Assembly (NCBI RefSeq): GCF_000224145.3
Contig: NC_020167.2
Coordinates: 1,416,690 to 1,480,689, forward strand
From: Ciona intestinalis
Lineage: Eukaryota > Chordata > Ascidiacea > Phlebobranchia > Cionidae
DNA length: 64,000 bases
Reading direction: 5' to 3'
Every line of letters begins with the position of its first letter. Position 1 is the stretch's first letter. Shown one piece after another: positions 22,801-35,900 of the stretch. The notes under the pieces are model-generated. The model was not told the origin of the DNA and ran no database searches. It was given only the letters and a program-made list of their open reading frames with translations. The translations under genes and the position numbers were made by a program.

Positions 22801-25800
22801 ACACATAATTCCTGCACTTGGTCACCTTCTGTTAACACTGACTCCATTCGGGTCTACAAAGATGCACCACGTCATCAACTCACTTCGGTATATAGCTGGC
22901 CTGGTAAGAGCCTGTGCTACGTGCAGCAGTACCCGGTCGCTGTCTCTGACTGGTGAGATCGCGCTCTTTGTTTCTTTATTACTCGCGACACAAGCGCACT
23001 ACGCCGGCGGTTGCGCACGCTTCCGTGCGACGCACATACCCTGGCACATTCACACGAGCACGCGCCAGCTGATCGCGAGTAGGACTTCCAACAAAGGAAT
23101 CGCGACGCCTCGATCTGAGTAAAACGATACTGGTTCGTGCTACCAACCCATTCCTGGAACGCACAAATAGCATCATATACAATCATCGAACAGATCCACA
23201 GCTAGTTTTAAAAACATACCTTCTACATACCTTGTCCCATTGATTCAATGAAAACCGCGGTATAAATCAATTCAGTACGGAACCGAGGCAAGAAGCTCCA
23301 GCTCCGTAGCGATCAATCATGCGTTATAAGCGCATTAATATTTCAAGCGACCTACGCTCTGCTGACGCAATAACCTCCAGTTATGATTCTCCTGAAATCC
23401 ATGAAATTAAAACCACTAAGACGTGTGGATGTAGATTGTGTGAATAAGGGGAAGAAATGTATCAACTGTGAACTGACACACGTTTCTGTGAGCGCAAAAA
23501 GGGCATTGTGACATCACTCTCAGCTGATGAGAGCGACCCGCTTAGTGTGATCCAGCTTAATTCACACGACCTTCTCCGCTTGTTTTTCAGCGAACCAAAA
23601 CGAACTGCGATCACGCATTAAATGATCAGTCGACCCCAATGTAATTCCCAGACAATATACACAGCATGAGAAGTCTGCCTCCGTGGCAGAGTATCGCTTT
23701 TCTAATGTGCCAGTATTTAAATATTTCGAGGCGTATGCAAATCGAAACAGACTTTTCGAAACAACTCCGCGAACTCGTTTGAATGCAATTACTAAACGTG
23801 ATTGATAGCAGCCATTTTCCTGTTTTTCGATCTGTTGCCCATTAAGTGTATAAAACCGTTTGATTATGCTGTCCGGTGTCTGCTTATCGCGTTGCGGTCG
23901 CAACTGTTTTGTCCACATATGTTGCAATTCCGAATCCAAATTGGAATAAAATATCAAACTGTCAGGAAAATATCCAGAGTCACATACACGCCCCTGTAAT
24001 CCTGATCACGAAATTGGCATTCTCTTTCTCCAGTTGCCGTGCAGTATCGGATTACTAAGCAACCGTATCTATCGACTCGCGGCTGTTTCAATGCCGCGTC
24101 GAATGATACAGCGACAATACTCTCGCACGAATCCGCAGTTTGTTTTGTGACTGGCATAACGCCCGACTCGAAAATCGAAACCACAGGCTCAGATCATTGT
24201 GTGTGCCTAATTATGGGCATAGCCCATTTAGGCAATGGTATATCAAACCCGAACCTTCCATACAGAGCGCTGCTGCTGTAATTTAACGCGAAATTTGTCA
24301 ACATCAGTCAGCTAGCTGGTTCATGACGTCACACCGCTGTCGCTGCGTAACGGCTGCGAGGGTTCACTGATGAAAACGTTTTTATTTAAACCTTACGTGT
24401 ATGGTGAAATGTGAGGTCACTGTTTCCTTACAACAGCTGCGTGTGGTATGCCTGATGACGTCACTGAGATCAATGGAAACTTGAAATTCGAATGTGTTGA
24501 ACCGGGGTCGAACATACAGCGTGTGGTTACGTCTACAAACATCGTTTCTGAATGCTTTGGCAGCTGATACGGAAAGCGGCTATAGGTTAATTTGTACGCG
24601 AACGACTGACGCCACCCTTTCCAGCAAACAGCATCGTCATGGGGTCTAAAGTGCATCAGGTACAATGACTGCAATAATTTTCACCACAAACGTTCGCCAT
24701 TCGAGCCGCCCACACTCATTGCTGATTGAAAGCCATCTACGACGGGTTGACGTTGTTAGGCGAAACAAGGTCGCTATAAAAATTTCATGATGCGAACTCG
24801 CAATTCGGTGCAGCTGTGGTCACAAGTGAACGTTGCAAACCATGTTTGCAGCAAGGATTCGGGGTGCTTTTAACCAGAATACACAACAGTTTGTTATGGA
24901 GTGTTGGTGCTAACGTGGGATCGCGAGGGCATGCCCACGCCAGGAACGCGGCCGACAAACACAGAATCCGACATCTTGCTGCTAGCTAACTTGAAGAAAC
25001 CAAACCTACATGTTTCTCGCGTGGGCTTTCCCTGCGTACATACCTACGCGGTAGGAGAACCACTTTCCGAGCTATAGGTGGAAATTTTCCAGGAAGCTAA
25101 ATAGTCGATTGCGTCACGACTGATCGCCCCACATAAAGCAAAGAGGGTCGCGGGAGACACTTTTGTTCGTCACGCTCGTGTCGCACGAAGTTACGTAAAT
25201 GCCGCCCAATTAAAGTGTCGGTGATGTGATTATGTTTGGGTTACGCCGGCCCTTCAAAAAACCTGTGGCAATTACATAGCTTTCCAAATTCAAATGTCAT
25301 CTCATGGAGCTGGCGTCTTCATATCGCGTCATACGGTAATTTCTTAATAGAGAGTTGCTACGTGATTCACAACAGGCGTGTTCTGCAAGACTTTTCTATG
25401 GCCCTTACATTTATGTTGCTTCAGTCAGCATTGCGGGTGGTAACAAATATGTTTGTCTTAGTCATGCAGCGCGAGTAACAAAGGACTATCGCTTTCGGGT
25501 CGATGTTTCAATCCGCAGAAAAACCTCTCCCGAAACTATTACACCATAACCGGGGGCGACCGCTCGGGCTGTTGCGCTTTCCTTGTTCAAACACAGCGTA
25601 CGTTGCCCTCTTGTTGTTGTCGCGGCTACCAGATCTCATTGGGATTGCCGCTCCAGGTGTACCAGCTTGCCAAGTCAGCTCATACCGCGTTTGCTCAGCT
25701 CGGCAAAATATTCGCTGAGGTGATATTTCATGAAAATTGCAACAACTCTTTGCTAATTTCGTGTAAATATTTTTTGTCAGGACAACCTGACTTTAATCGC

Positions 25801-26915
25801 CAGAGATCAGTATATATATGTAATACTTAATAAACCAGCAGACTGTATCGGTGTGTGCGCACGTCCTAATAAACGGTGTCGTGCCAGACGGCGACGGTCC
25901 CATGGAACCAAGTAACACTGCTGTTCTAAAAGGGTTTCTGTTTTGAATAAAAGTTGTTCCTTTTGAAACAGGAAATGTTTGGAGTTAGCGGCGTCATATT
26001 CTTGTACATTACTAGGCGAGTGTTTTTATGAGCGTCACTACAATACGAAGCAAGGTTATCAAGTCCACATTCCACGCCAACAATACCCATCATAGGACGC
26101 GGGAGTGGCTATGACATTGAATGTCGTTTCTAAACACTTCTTTTCCCCGAACTTTGGAATTCTATCCTATACCAACGCGCGCAATATTAGGGAGGCATTG
26201 CGCTTGTTTACGGAAGCTTGCTTGATCAATAATGAAGGTTTTATCACGACCGCGTCTTAATTAAAGACCGCTGACGAATTTTAATTGAAACGAGGCCTCG
26301 CGAAGGCAATTATGTAATCGAACTAGACTCGTGCACCGGTATAGTTGGAACGAATACTTAGGCAGATGTACCACGTCACGATGCCGGTAGCGATGACTAA
26401 ATCGCCTTCAATACGCGGCGGCAAACAAGTTTAAATGATGCCATACCCGGGTTATATGGGGTAGACGGTTCGACAGAGTCTAAACATTACGTTGCCACCC
26501 CTGCACCATCACACACTCCCATTTTCTCTTGTTCGTTTGTTTATTACAACAATACACATTACAATTGCACTTCTATACAAGCAGGCTACGTGTGGTGAAT
26601 TTGTACTTCCGACCTGCCTATAGTGCAGCGGGCGGGGAACTCCACCATTGCACCAAATAGAACAAAGCAGAAGGATTCCTATGTTATGCTGCCGCTACCA
26701 CACGGCGTGGTCCTTTGTGACAACGCTACAATGAAGTGACACCCACGTAACAATTTACCTATAGATTCTCTGTACAGTAAACACGACGCGCGGTCGACAA
26801 ATCGCATCTTCTTATAGTGCATCTTTATGTAAAACAGGTTAATTAAATAAGCAAAATACTTCTATATAGACGCCAGTTAGTATGGTCGGTTTGTTTTCCA
26901 AAAACTTCCGAGGCT
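16865..26915. other. 10-kb CpG-rich gene-poor region
   Basis: I find no exon set that can be supported. The sequence is non-repetitive and CpG-rich with many ACGT-core words (TGACGT, CACGTG, TGACGTCA-like) and several TATA-like boxes (TATAAA at about 20573, 22705, 23261, 24775). It holds the upstream region of the PIM-like gene (-) and the 3' flank of SEC31 (-). In a compact genome such a stretch is unusual and may hold regulatory DNA or noncoding transcripts. MITE copies, common elsewhere, are absent here. Confidence 0.5.
22705..22952 (+). promoter_or_regulatory. Possible TATA promoter with first exon
   Basis: TATAAAAG at 22705-22712 is followed 150 bp later by an ATG (22862) opening a 30-codon frame that ends at a good donor (TG|GTGAGA at 22953). 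No downstream exon could be identified, so this is only a candidate start of a transcript. Confidence 0.22.
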
Positions 26916-29900
26916 TTAAATCCGAAGCTGGCCAGCGATTTGAAGCAAGGATTTGAGGCCAGGCATGAACGCGGAGATCTCGGAGAAGTTCGATTGCGTC
27001 ACAATGCGGGTATGGTGACGCAAACCATTGGCGTAATCACGTGATTCCATGCTTTGGGCGACCTGATGCAACCCTCCGATGATGTTCGGGGAAAGCTGTG
27101 TGACGTAGCAATATTTAATGACCAAAATAGACGACGTGACGTGGGTGGTGTCACGTGTCTTCCACAAGAAATTTAAACTAGCATGAAAGAACATGATAAT
27201 GGTGGTAAACACTTACCGAGTTTGCACGAAGCTTGTCGTAGAGGAACTCCAGTCTTCTGGAACAATCATCCAGTTTCCGTTTTATTTGCTGGAAAAGAAC
27301 GTTATAGCAATACGTTCAAACTTTGTTGGAATTTTTAAAATTAAAATTCTTTCAAATAAATTCGCTACCTGATTGGGATTCTGGTTGAGCGCCTTTTTAA
27401 TCAGCTGATCAAATTGGACTTGAAGTATTTGATGTTCGGCAGGGATGGGAGATTTTGGTGTGTCTTTCAATGCACCGGTTGGTACAGATGGGGCGGGTGC
27501 AGAGCTCTGTCAAAAACCGTGTTAACAAGGTTTATTTATGTATTCATAGTTAATAAAACAAGCGGTGTTTTCCACAATGTAAAGAGAGAATGGAGAAATG
27601 AAATATCAGTTTCTGTTACAATATCTTAAAACAACAGAAGATTAGCTGACAATATCTCATTGTCACGACATGGTAGTTTCCGCATGGTGACTTTTTATCA
27701 CAGTTTAAAATAAACTATTTAGTTTTGCGAAAATTCTGACTACTGCGGTTAATGCAAATTATAATTGTGCAAGCTGTAAGTTTTAAACTGAAGCTACTGC
27801 TGATTTGAATGAGGATTTCATTCAAATTAATTAAAAAAACTCGAATTTAAAATTTCTCCTCGCAACTCATCATTTAGATGATGCGTCTAGCGGCCTCTAA
27901 TGGCAAACCTCATCATCACTAAAAGAGTGATCCAGTTCATCTCTTTCCTCAGCATAATAATTAGTAGCCATCGGAGGTGGGGGCTTCAAAGGGAAGATTT
28001 ATATTTGAATTTTTGTCAAAATTTATGTGTTACTTTGTTATATTGCGACTATTAGTTGTCTGTGGTGCAGTGGTTGGATACACCAGAGGATTTTGGCCAC
28101 AAGGCTTGACACTATCACCATTAGGTGTATGCAATAGTGGACAAGAAACATAATACTGACTTCTCCAACCTAGCGGTTTCTTGTTGGTCTAATTTGTCAG
28201 CCATGTGAAAAATTGAAAAAAAAAAATAGTCACCCACAAAGTTACATATGTAAGTACTCTTAAAAAGGCAAGGAGAAAACAAAAAGCTTATGTTATAACG
28301 ACTATAATTGTTTATTGGAACAGTTAAAGTCAACTTACCGGCACATTTTGCATCATGTTGTTGCTTGGCTGGACCCCACCCATCATAGGGGAAACCCCTG
28401 GTCGCATCATGTTACCCATGGGGTTATGTACCGGGGCAGCCGGGGTCATCAGGTTCAGCTGAGCGGGGTCAATGGGTTTGGGGGTTGGCTGTGAATATAG
28501 ATATTTTATTACATTGAAAAATAGTAACAGTTTTTAATTATGAGCACACAATATGAGGTAAGGTACCAAGGCCTCATTTGCTTCAAAACTTGTGCATGCA
28601 GTGACGATGTTTATAAAAAGCTAACAATTTTTCTACCACAGCAACAATTATCACTTCAAACGCGATTTGGCTTCAGTGTTTGCATTCAATTATTAGATTA
28701 AAGAGGGTGGAAGGATGTGTTATTAAAGTGCATATGAAAGCAGTGCTTCCTATGCAGTAATTTAACAGCAATCTGTGAAAGCAACAGATCATGTTGAAAA
28801 ATTAAGAGGAAACACTGACAGAGAAGAGGTATGCGAACAGCTGTAACATGCATCACGGCAACGAGTGTTTTGACACTTCAAAACTCTACACATACACACA
28901 CAAGATTAGATGATGATGGATTAACAATGGCTGCCATGCGCAAATGTAAAACCTGTTTATAAACATCATGGGGAATTGCCGGCTGGCTAGGGACAAGGAA
29001 ATTAGCAACGGGTGGCGACTGGACAGTTGTCGGCTGGTAGATAAAGTGATTAGATGCAAAAAAATGACGAGGACATTGAAAGGGTTATAACACGAGATAA
29101 AAAAAGTTTATACGGTGTTTAACCATACACTGAGAATTGTAATTTTTATCTATAAGGATAAATTTACCTTTTTCTTCTTTGGTACTCTGTTAGGATCAAG
29201 AGCAGGAGGATCATTCCAACCTCCACTGTTGTGTTTCTTCTCCATATCTGGAGCGTACATGTTGCTGGGGGGCTGAGGGGGATTACCCATTGATTGGGAC
29301 ATGGTTTGTGGGGTGGGGGCCATGTAGGGTTGGTATGGGGCAGATGGGGCCTGAACCTGAGATGGTAAAATCTATGTTAAATTTCTATTTTCAAATGCCC
29401 CGAAAACTTTGCCAAATTGAGGTATTTATGCCTGTTCACACTTCATTATTATTCATTTCCTATATATACTAGATTATTTTATTTTAAAACATTGGATACA
29501 ACCTTCCAGTGCCTGGAAGTTATGATGATTCTAGGTTGGGAGACACTCTGATTCTGAGTTGATATTATTTAGGATTAGGTCGCACTCAAAACCAAAATAG
29601 CAGCATAGAAGGGAAAGCTGCTACATTGCTACATCACACAGGTTTGTAAACTTACCGGCATCATCCCCGTCACCTGAGATGTTGGGGCAACAGATGGAGG
29701 AGTGAAGATGTTGCTCGGAGCTTGAGGACCTGATGGAATAAAATTTAGGGGAATTTTATTTCTTACTTAGAAAGTTTAATTGCTGGGACTAATTTTTTTG
29801 CTCGAATAAGTTCAGTGGATTGTTTAATTTATAAGTCAGTGCAAGTTAGTCCGTTCACTGCCACACCAGGCCCAGTCACATTGATTTACGGAGATGTTAC

Positions 29901-32900
29901 ATAAAAATTAATTTTTCTGCTTACCAGAATAACTTGGCTGTTGCATTGGGCGAGCATATGGGTTGTTCACTTGAGGGCGATGAGGAGATGGTACGGATGG
30001 TGGTTGGTAGTTTGGTATCTAAAATTACCCAGAAGATTTGAAACCATTTTAGAAAATTTTCTTTTTAAAATTTGAATTTGTTTGTTATGTACATTAGCTT
30101 ATGAAATATTTACCTGTGCAGAAATTTGTGGTTGCAATGGTCTGCTGGTTGAGGTTGGTTGGTGAGCATGTTGCAGATGCTGCTGTTGTTGGTACATCCC
30201 TGTGTGGTTTATATGGGTAAGGTTAACTAATATAAAATTAACAAAGGGGAGAAAACTGTCATCACAGTAAGAATGAAAACATATTTTAAACAATAAGAAC
30301 GAATATAAAAAATTGTTCGAAATGTGAAAAGTAAATTATTAGCTGTTATTTTTTTTTATATGCAACTAAATCTACATTTTAATTAAGTAACAATAAAAAA
30401 CTAATCACCTGAACCTTTGGCCCCCATTTGTCGTCGTGGTTGAACTTGCGCCTCAGGCCGATGACCCACACGTGACCCATCCCTGGAAAAGGGGAATACC
30501 GGGGGTTGGTATCCAACCACTGTGTCCCCTTGTGAATGGTAAAGTCGATCACGTAAGATTTGAATTGAGATCTGTGGAATTGAACAAAACATTGGTGTTA
30601 AAACTGTAAAACAAAGGTTGTTGAAAATATTGCAGCCATGGATAATACAAGTTTAAAACAGTTGCTTTATAAAATGATTTTACATATCAATATTTTTATT
30701 CATTTTTTACTTATTAAAAAAAAACTGAAAAAAAGGTTTAAAAAAAGAAAAATATGTTTTGAATTTGAATGTTGCTGTTGGAAGTTGCAAGTATTTAAAA
30801 TCAAATGTAACATTTGTCCAAAATCAAAATTACAAAAAAAATCTTCTAGTCACTAAGTAACTGCAACATGCTTTAATATATTCCCACAGAGTTAGAACCT
30901 TATCTGAATGCGCTGGTAGCATTTCCATTGCTGCTCCAAGCTGACCCTGCGATGCCAGCATGTGAGCGTATTCAGAAAGCTTTTCGCTCGAGGCTTCTCC
31001 CATGCTCGCTGCCGAACCACCTTGGCTCCGTTGTTCAGCGACACGATGGAGCACCATCATTTTTTCAATTAAATCCTAAAAAAAGATTTATTTTTTCAAT
31101 TGAGTTTAAAAATGTTTAATTTTTTAATCAAATCTTAAAGAAAACTATTTCTTAATTAAATCCTAATTTTTTTTAACTTTTAATAAAAAAAGCTAGATTT
31201 TTTTTATTTGATTATAGTCACTTGATAATAATTTCCATAAGCCCACTGATTATATTTGAGATGCTTCCCAATATGGTTATTTATACAGAAGAAACCCACC
31301 TGAATATCATTTCCATTATTATCTTGGGAATTAACACTACTCCAACATCGAACCAGACGTTCAATATTCCCCGAGCAAATATAGCACAAACATGCATGAG
31401 ATTTCAACTCAGGGTTGGCTTCCAATCTTTCACCAAGCTCATCTGAAAATAGTGAGCCATGAATAAACTTTAATAAACAAAAAGGAGGGGGGGGGGAGTT
31501 CTCCATCATTAATTTACACTATTACAATTTCAAACTTCAAAATTAGCAGCAACAGTGAACAATGTCACTTTTCAGCAACAAAAATGACATTTACATTCAC
31601 ATTCTACTCACCACACAGCGAGATAAGATCCTGAGGTGAGGCGTATGTAAGCAACGACGCCAATGCTTCCTTCCAATTTTCCAGGTCACATGACTTCACC
31701 ACATCTGCCCAATTCTTGGTAACAACCGCGGATAAAAGCTGAAAATTTTAATCATTAAAGAGATTTTTGCTGATTATTACAGTAGTTTTAACAATCTGTT
31801 ATTAATAATTTGCGAGTAAATTTATGCTGCGTTTAAAGATTGTCAGTTTTAATAGGTTGGGGGTTTCGGTATTAAAGAAAAGTTTTTTTTTATTAACAAC
31901 AAAAAAAAAACAACACATATAAAAACCAATACCCTTGATATCTTTGATTCACTAGCATCGAAATATCGCTTTTGTGTTTTCTCAAGAAGTTTAGATCCTC
32001 CCGCCATTGCCACGACGATAGCATCCGCCATACGGTTGCTATGGAGACAGAGATCAACCGCAGCTTCGTAATCTCCAATCAGAAGAGCTTGGCTAATCAA
32101 ACTGTCAATATCTGCAGAGAAAATTTTTTGGATTTATATTTATGTCTACGGTTACAGAGTAAAAAAATTTCTTATCATATGTGATATCTTACAAAGACAA
32201 ATGGAATTATTGTAAACAAAAATTATAAAAAAAAAGGGAACACATTTTCTTCCAATATAAAAAGCTGGGAATACAAAGGAATTACCTTTAAGTAGCACCA
32301 ACAAATAGTTAACTGCAACCCATGCAAATTATCCGCAAGTAATATCAACTCTAACCGCAAAGTGAATAAATCTAAAAGGTAATAGAAATACACCTTGTTC
32401 GTGTGAAAAAGAAATGTACAATAAGTTACCGAACCATGCACGAAAGCATTGGCAACTATAACTGATTGTTGGAAAAAACTTTAAACAGTTAAGTGATAGA
32501 ATCTACCACAAGCTTGACAGAAGTGTCCCAACATTTCTGGTATGGTCACGGGGTGTTAGAAATGACTTACAAGTTGACAGTGAATAACATGTGGTTACCA
32601 GAGGCAGAAAAAGATCTATTTACAACAGACGTCAATCAGTCTGGTCGCGTCACTTGTTAACAATGACTTGGACCCAGCGTAATTCATGGCTTGGCTGCAA
32701 TCAATTGAAATTCACTTCTTCACGCTAACCCCACCCCCAAGCTACTATAAGAGGTAATTGAAGGCTAGGTTTGGATGATTTTATGGCAGGGCAAGATCAT
32801 CTTGTATTGATTTCAGTCGATTCCAATGCCCTAAATGCACGGCTGGAATGACCACAATAATTAGCTGCACTGGAGATGGTAATGAGACATTGCCACTTTA

Positions 32901-35900
32901 GAATCAAGAGAAGGGAGTAGGGTGGTTATCTCAGGTAAAAATATTTATTTTTGGCTTGAGAAAGGAAAAGTTATAGGATACTAATGAGTTGTAATGGGCA
33001 GTAAAGAACGATGGAGGTAAACAGATAATACAACAATGTAGTATGCATAGAAGTTAAGTAGGTTGCTTATTAAACATGCATGAAGTAAAAAAGGAGAGAA
33101 ATGTGGTGACTGCTGGGAGAGTTTGTTTCCAATAATAGCACTCGCGGAATTCCAACCAGTGATGCTTCTCACTGAGGCATGAAACTTAAGCTCGATAACA
33201 ACCAACCACACATGCTGTTTAAAATCAGCTTTTTCGAGTGCCTGACTGGTTTTAGTGTATGACAACGACTGATGACATAGCAGGCATTTATTGATCTGCT
33301 GCTGGAGATAAGCTTTATTAGAAGGGGCAGCAATTTTCATTAGCGCATATGTAAATCACCAGGTGGACTAACACTTTTAATTAATCAATAAGAAATGGAA
33401 ATTGTGTGTTGACATGGGAATAGATAACAACATGGGTTTATTGATTGGTAAGGGGTAGGTAACTGGAGTTGTACATACTTGTGCAGGCCTATGGAAGGTT
33501 CAACTGAGGTTATACCAGGATAAGAAAGCTGGCACAGATTACTTGACCACTTGAGATGTGTAAAACAATAACATAGTGCATGTGTTTAGGTTGGTAGCGA
33601 AAGGAGAAAGCTATACATGGAGATATGGAGTTTTTGAACAGCAAAATACATAGGTATCGATGAATACAAAACTTGACAGTTCGTTTAAGGTGAAATTATA
33701 TTTACGCATGTGTTAAGTAGAAATAAAATACGTCAAGGAGAAAGAGATTGATTTTCTACAAAATAAGAAATAAGCTGATATTGCTTAAAGTATTGATTTT
33801 AATCATTTGGTTCAGGTCATTTGTGTTGTCATGTAGGTTATAGATTGCTGTGGTATTTGAAGGAATAATGATCTGATAATGGAGTCCTTGGAAGAGTTGG
33901 ACCACCTGATAAGAAGATGCAGGAATCCAGAAATACTTCAGATGCTCTTGGATGAAAGGAGGAAGGTAGCTGATGATGTGTATCAGAGGAGGTTGAAGAG
34001 GGAGAATTATCGGGACAGGGGGAGGGGGAAGATGGCACATGCTTCGTCAAGAAGTAGAGAGAGGCGGGAAGTGGAAGAAGATGATCATGATGCGAGGAGT
34101 AGGAAGGTAATTATTAATGATATAAGTTAGTGTGCGCTGATGTGAAGTAGTAATATTACATAAATTAAACAAATTTTGTTCGATTTACATTTTATGCAGA
34201 GCAAGGGAGGTACTTACAAGACCAATTCTGAAGTGCGGCAATCTACCAAGCACAGAGAAAGTGAATCACATCATCGCCACAAAGACAAATATGAAAAAAA
34301 GGTACTTGCTTATTAAGAATGTTTAACCAAGAATCAATAAATACTTTTTTTTAAATACTTTTACAAATGCAGAAGATGAAACCTGAAAGAGAAAAAACAG
34401 CAAGAACTGATGAGACGCATAGACATAGACGTGATGAACAAAACTATGATTCATATGGACAAACTAATGACATAACAAGTAAGAAAGAAAAATCAAGACA
34501 TAAAGAAAGAACAAGAACACGAACTGAAGAAAGGAAACATAAAAGAGAAAAACGAAACAGTTTCGACCTTGGAAAGAATGAAAAAAATAAAAAGGATAAA
34601 GAAAAAATAACTCAAACGAGAAGCAAGTCTGCAGATTCTGCAGCAGATTTTAGTCAAACAGAGCAAAGAGAACCAAAAAATGAAACATTTACGGTTCAAA
34701 AAGTTTTCACTTCAGATGAAATTGCACAAATGTCAAGAAGAAAGAAAAGGCACGAGAAAAATCTTCCAATAAGTGCAATTAGGAACGGGGAATTATCAAG
34801 TGCTACTGTGATGGAGCAACCAAAGGAAGAAGTTTATCGAAAATCAGGGACATGGCATCCAATTATTGGGGAATTCCCTGATAGAAACTATGAGAATAAT
34901 GTTTCTTCTAGTTCAAGTCGATTTTCAACGAAGCTTATGAACTTGAAAGAGGAAAAAGGTAGAAAGCCATTGAAGAAAAAAGAAATTGCTGACATTCAGA
35001 AAAGAGAAGACAAAATCAGGTTTGTACAAAGTTCTGTTGTGAGCCATATTTTGTACAACTACTTTTCGTACAACTAAGTACAAAACTTTATTTTTTAAAC
35101 TTACACAGTGAAAAGAGGAGCACCACCTCCACAAGGCATGGCAAGGAAAAAGATAAAACTCAACAACGAGAATACGAACACAACAGTCCTTCTAAACAAC
35201 CACCATCTCCACTGCGCGTTAAAAACACTTTGGAAAATAGTACAAAGTACTTGGATATTGGAGATAGTGGTTCGGATAAAAATGGCAAGCCAAGAGTGGT
35301 TGAGGTAGATGCACGAACACAACACCCTGCTGGTGAAGTTGTGTTTCGTATCAACATGGATGATGTAGAGAATAACACAAAACCTGACGGTTTTTCTTCT
35401 GCTTTAAGTAAGAAGTGGAGGAGAACCAAGAGTTGGGTGAAACGAGCAGGGTAGGATGTTTGTTCATTTTGGGAGAATTGAATTTAATTGTTAAAAATTA
35501 GGTTGATGGAGAGAAAAGAGACAAGAGAAACGCAAGTTGCTGCTGTGGACGTACCCAACCTGTTAGTGGATGGTTCTACACAGTGTGGAGGTTTGATGGA
35601 GAGTAAAGAAACTCAGACTTTGATCGAACACACAACGAGTGAAACACAAACTTCAGCGCTGTCAAAAAGCAGAAGTTCACAGACAAAAGTTAAAACAAAG
35701 GATCAGGATATCCAGGTTCTGTACAGTAGCTTTACAAATTGGCATAACATAATATAAAACGAATGTCCAAATTTTTTATCAAATTGTTATTGTGCAGACA
35801 ATGGCAGAGATGATGAGTTTGGGAACACAAACGGAAGACGAGGATCATCCAGTATGGGGAGGATCCCATGTAAGTCTTGATCGTCTTGTTCGATGTAAAG

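Noticed and set aside
28050..28140. SINE-like sequence in a SEC31 intron (GGTGCAGTGGTTGGATAC...)
   Set aside because: Weak resemblance to a tRNA A box and to the SINE body at 39.4 kb, but too diverged to call.
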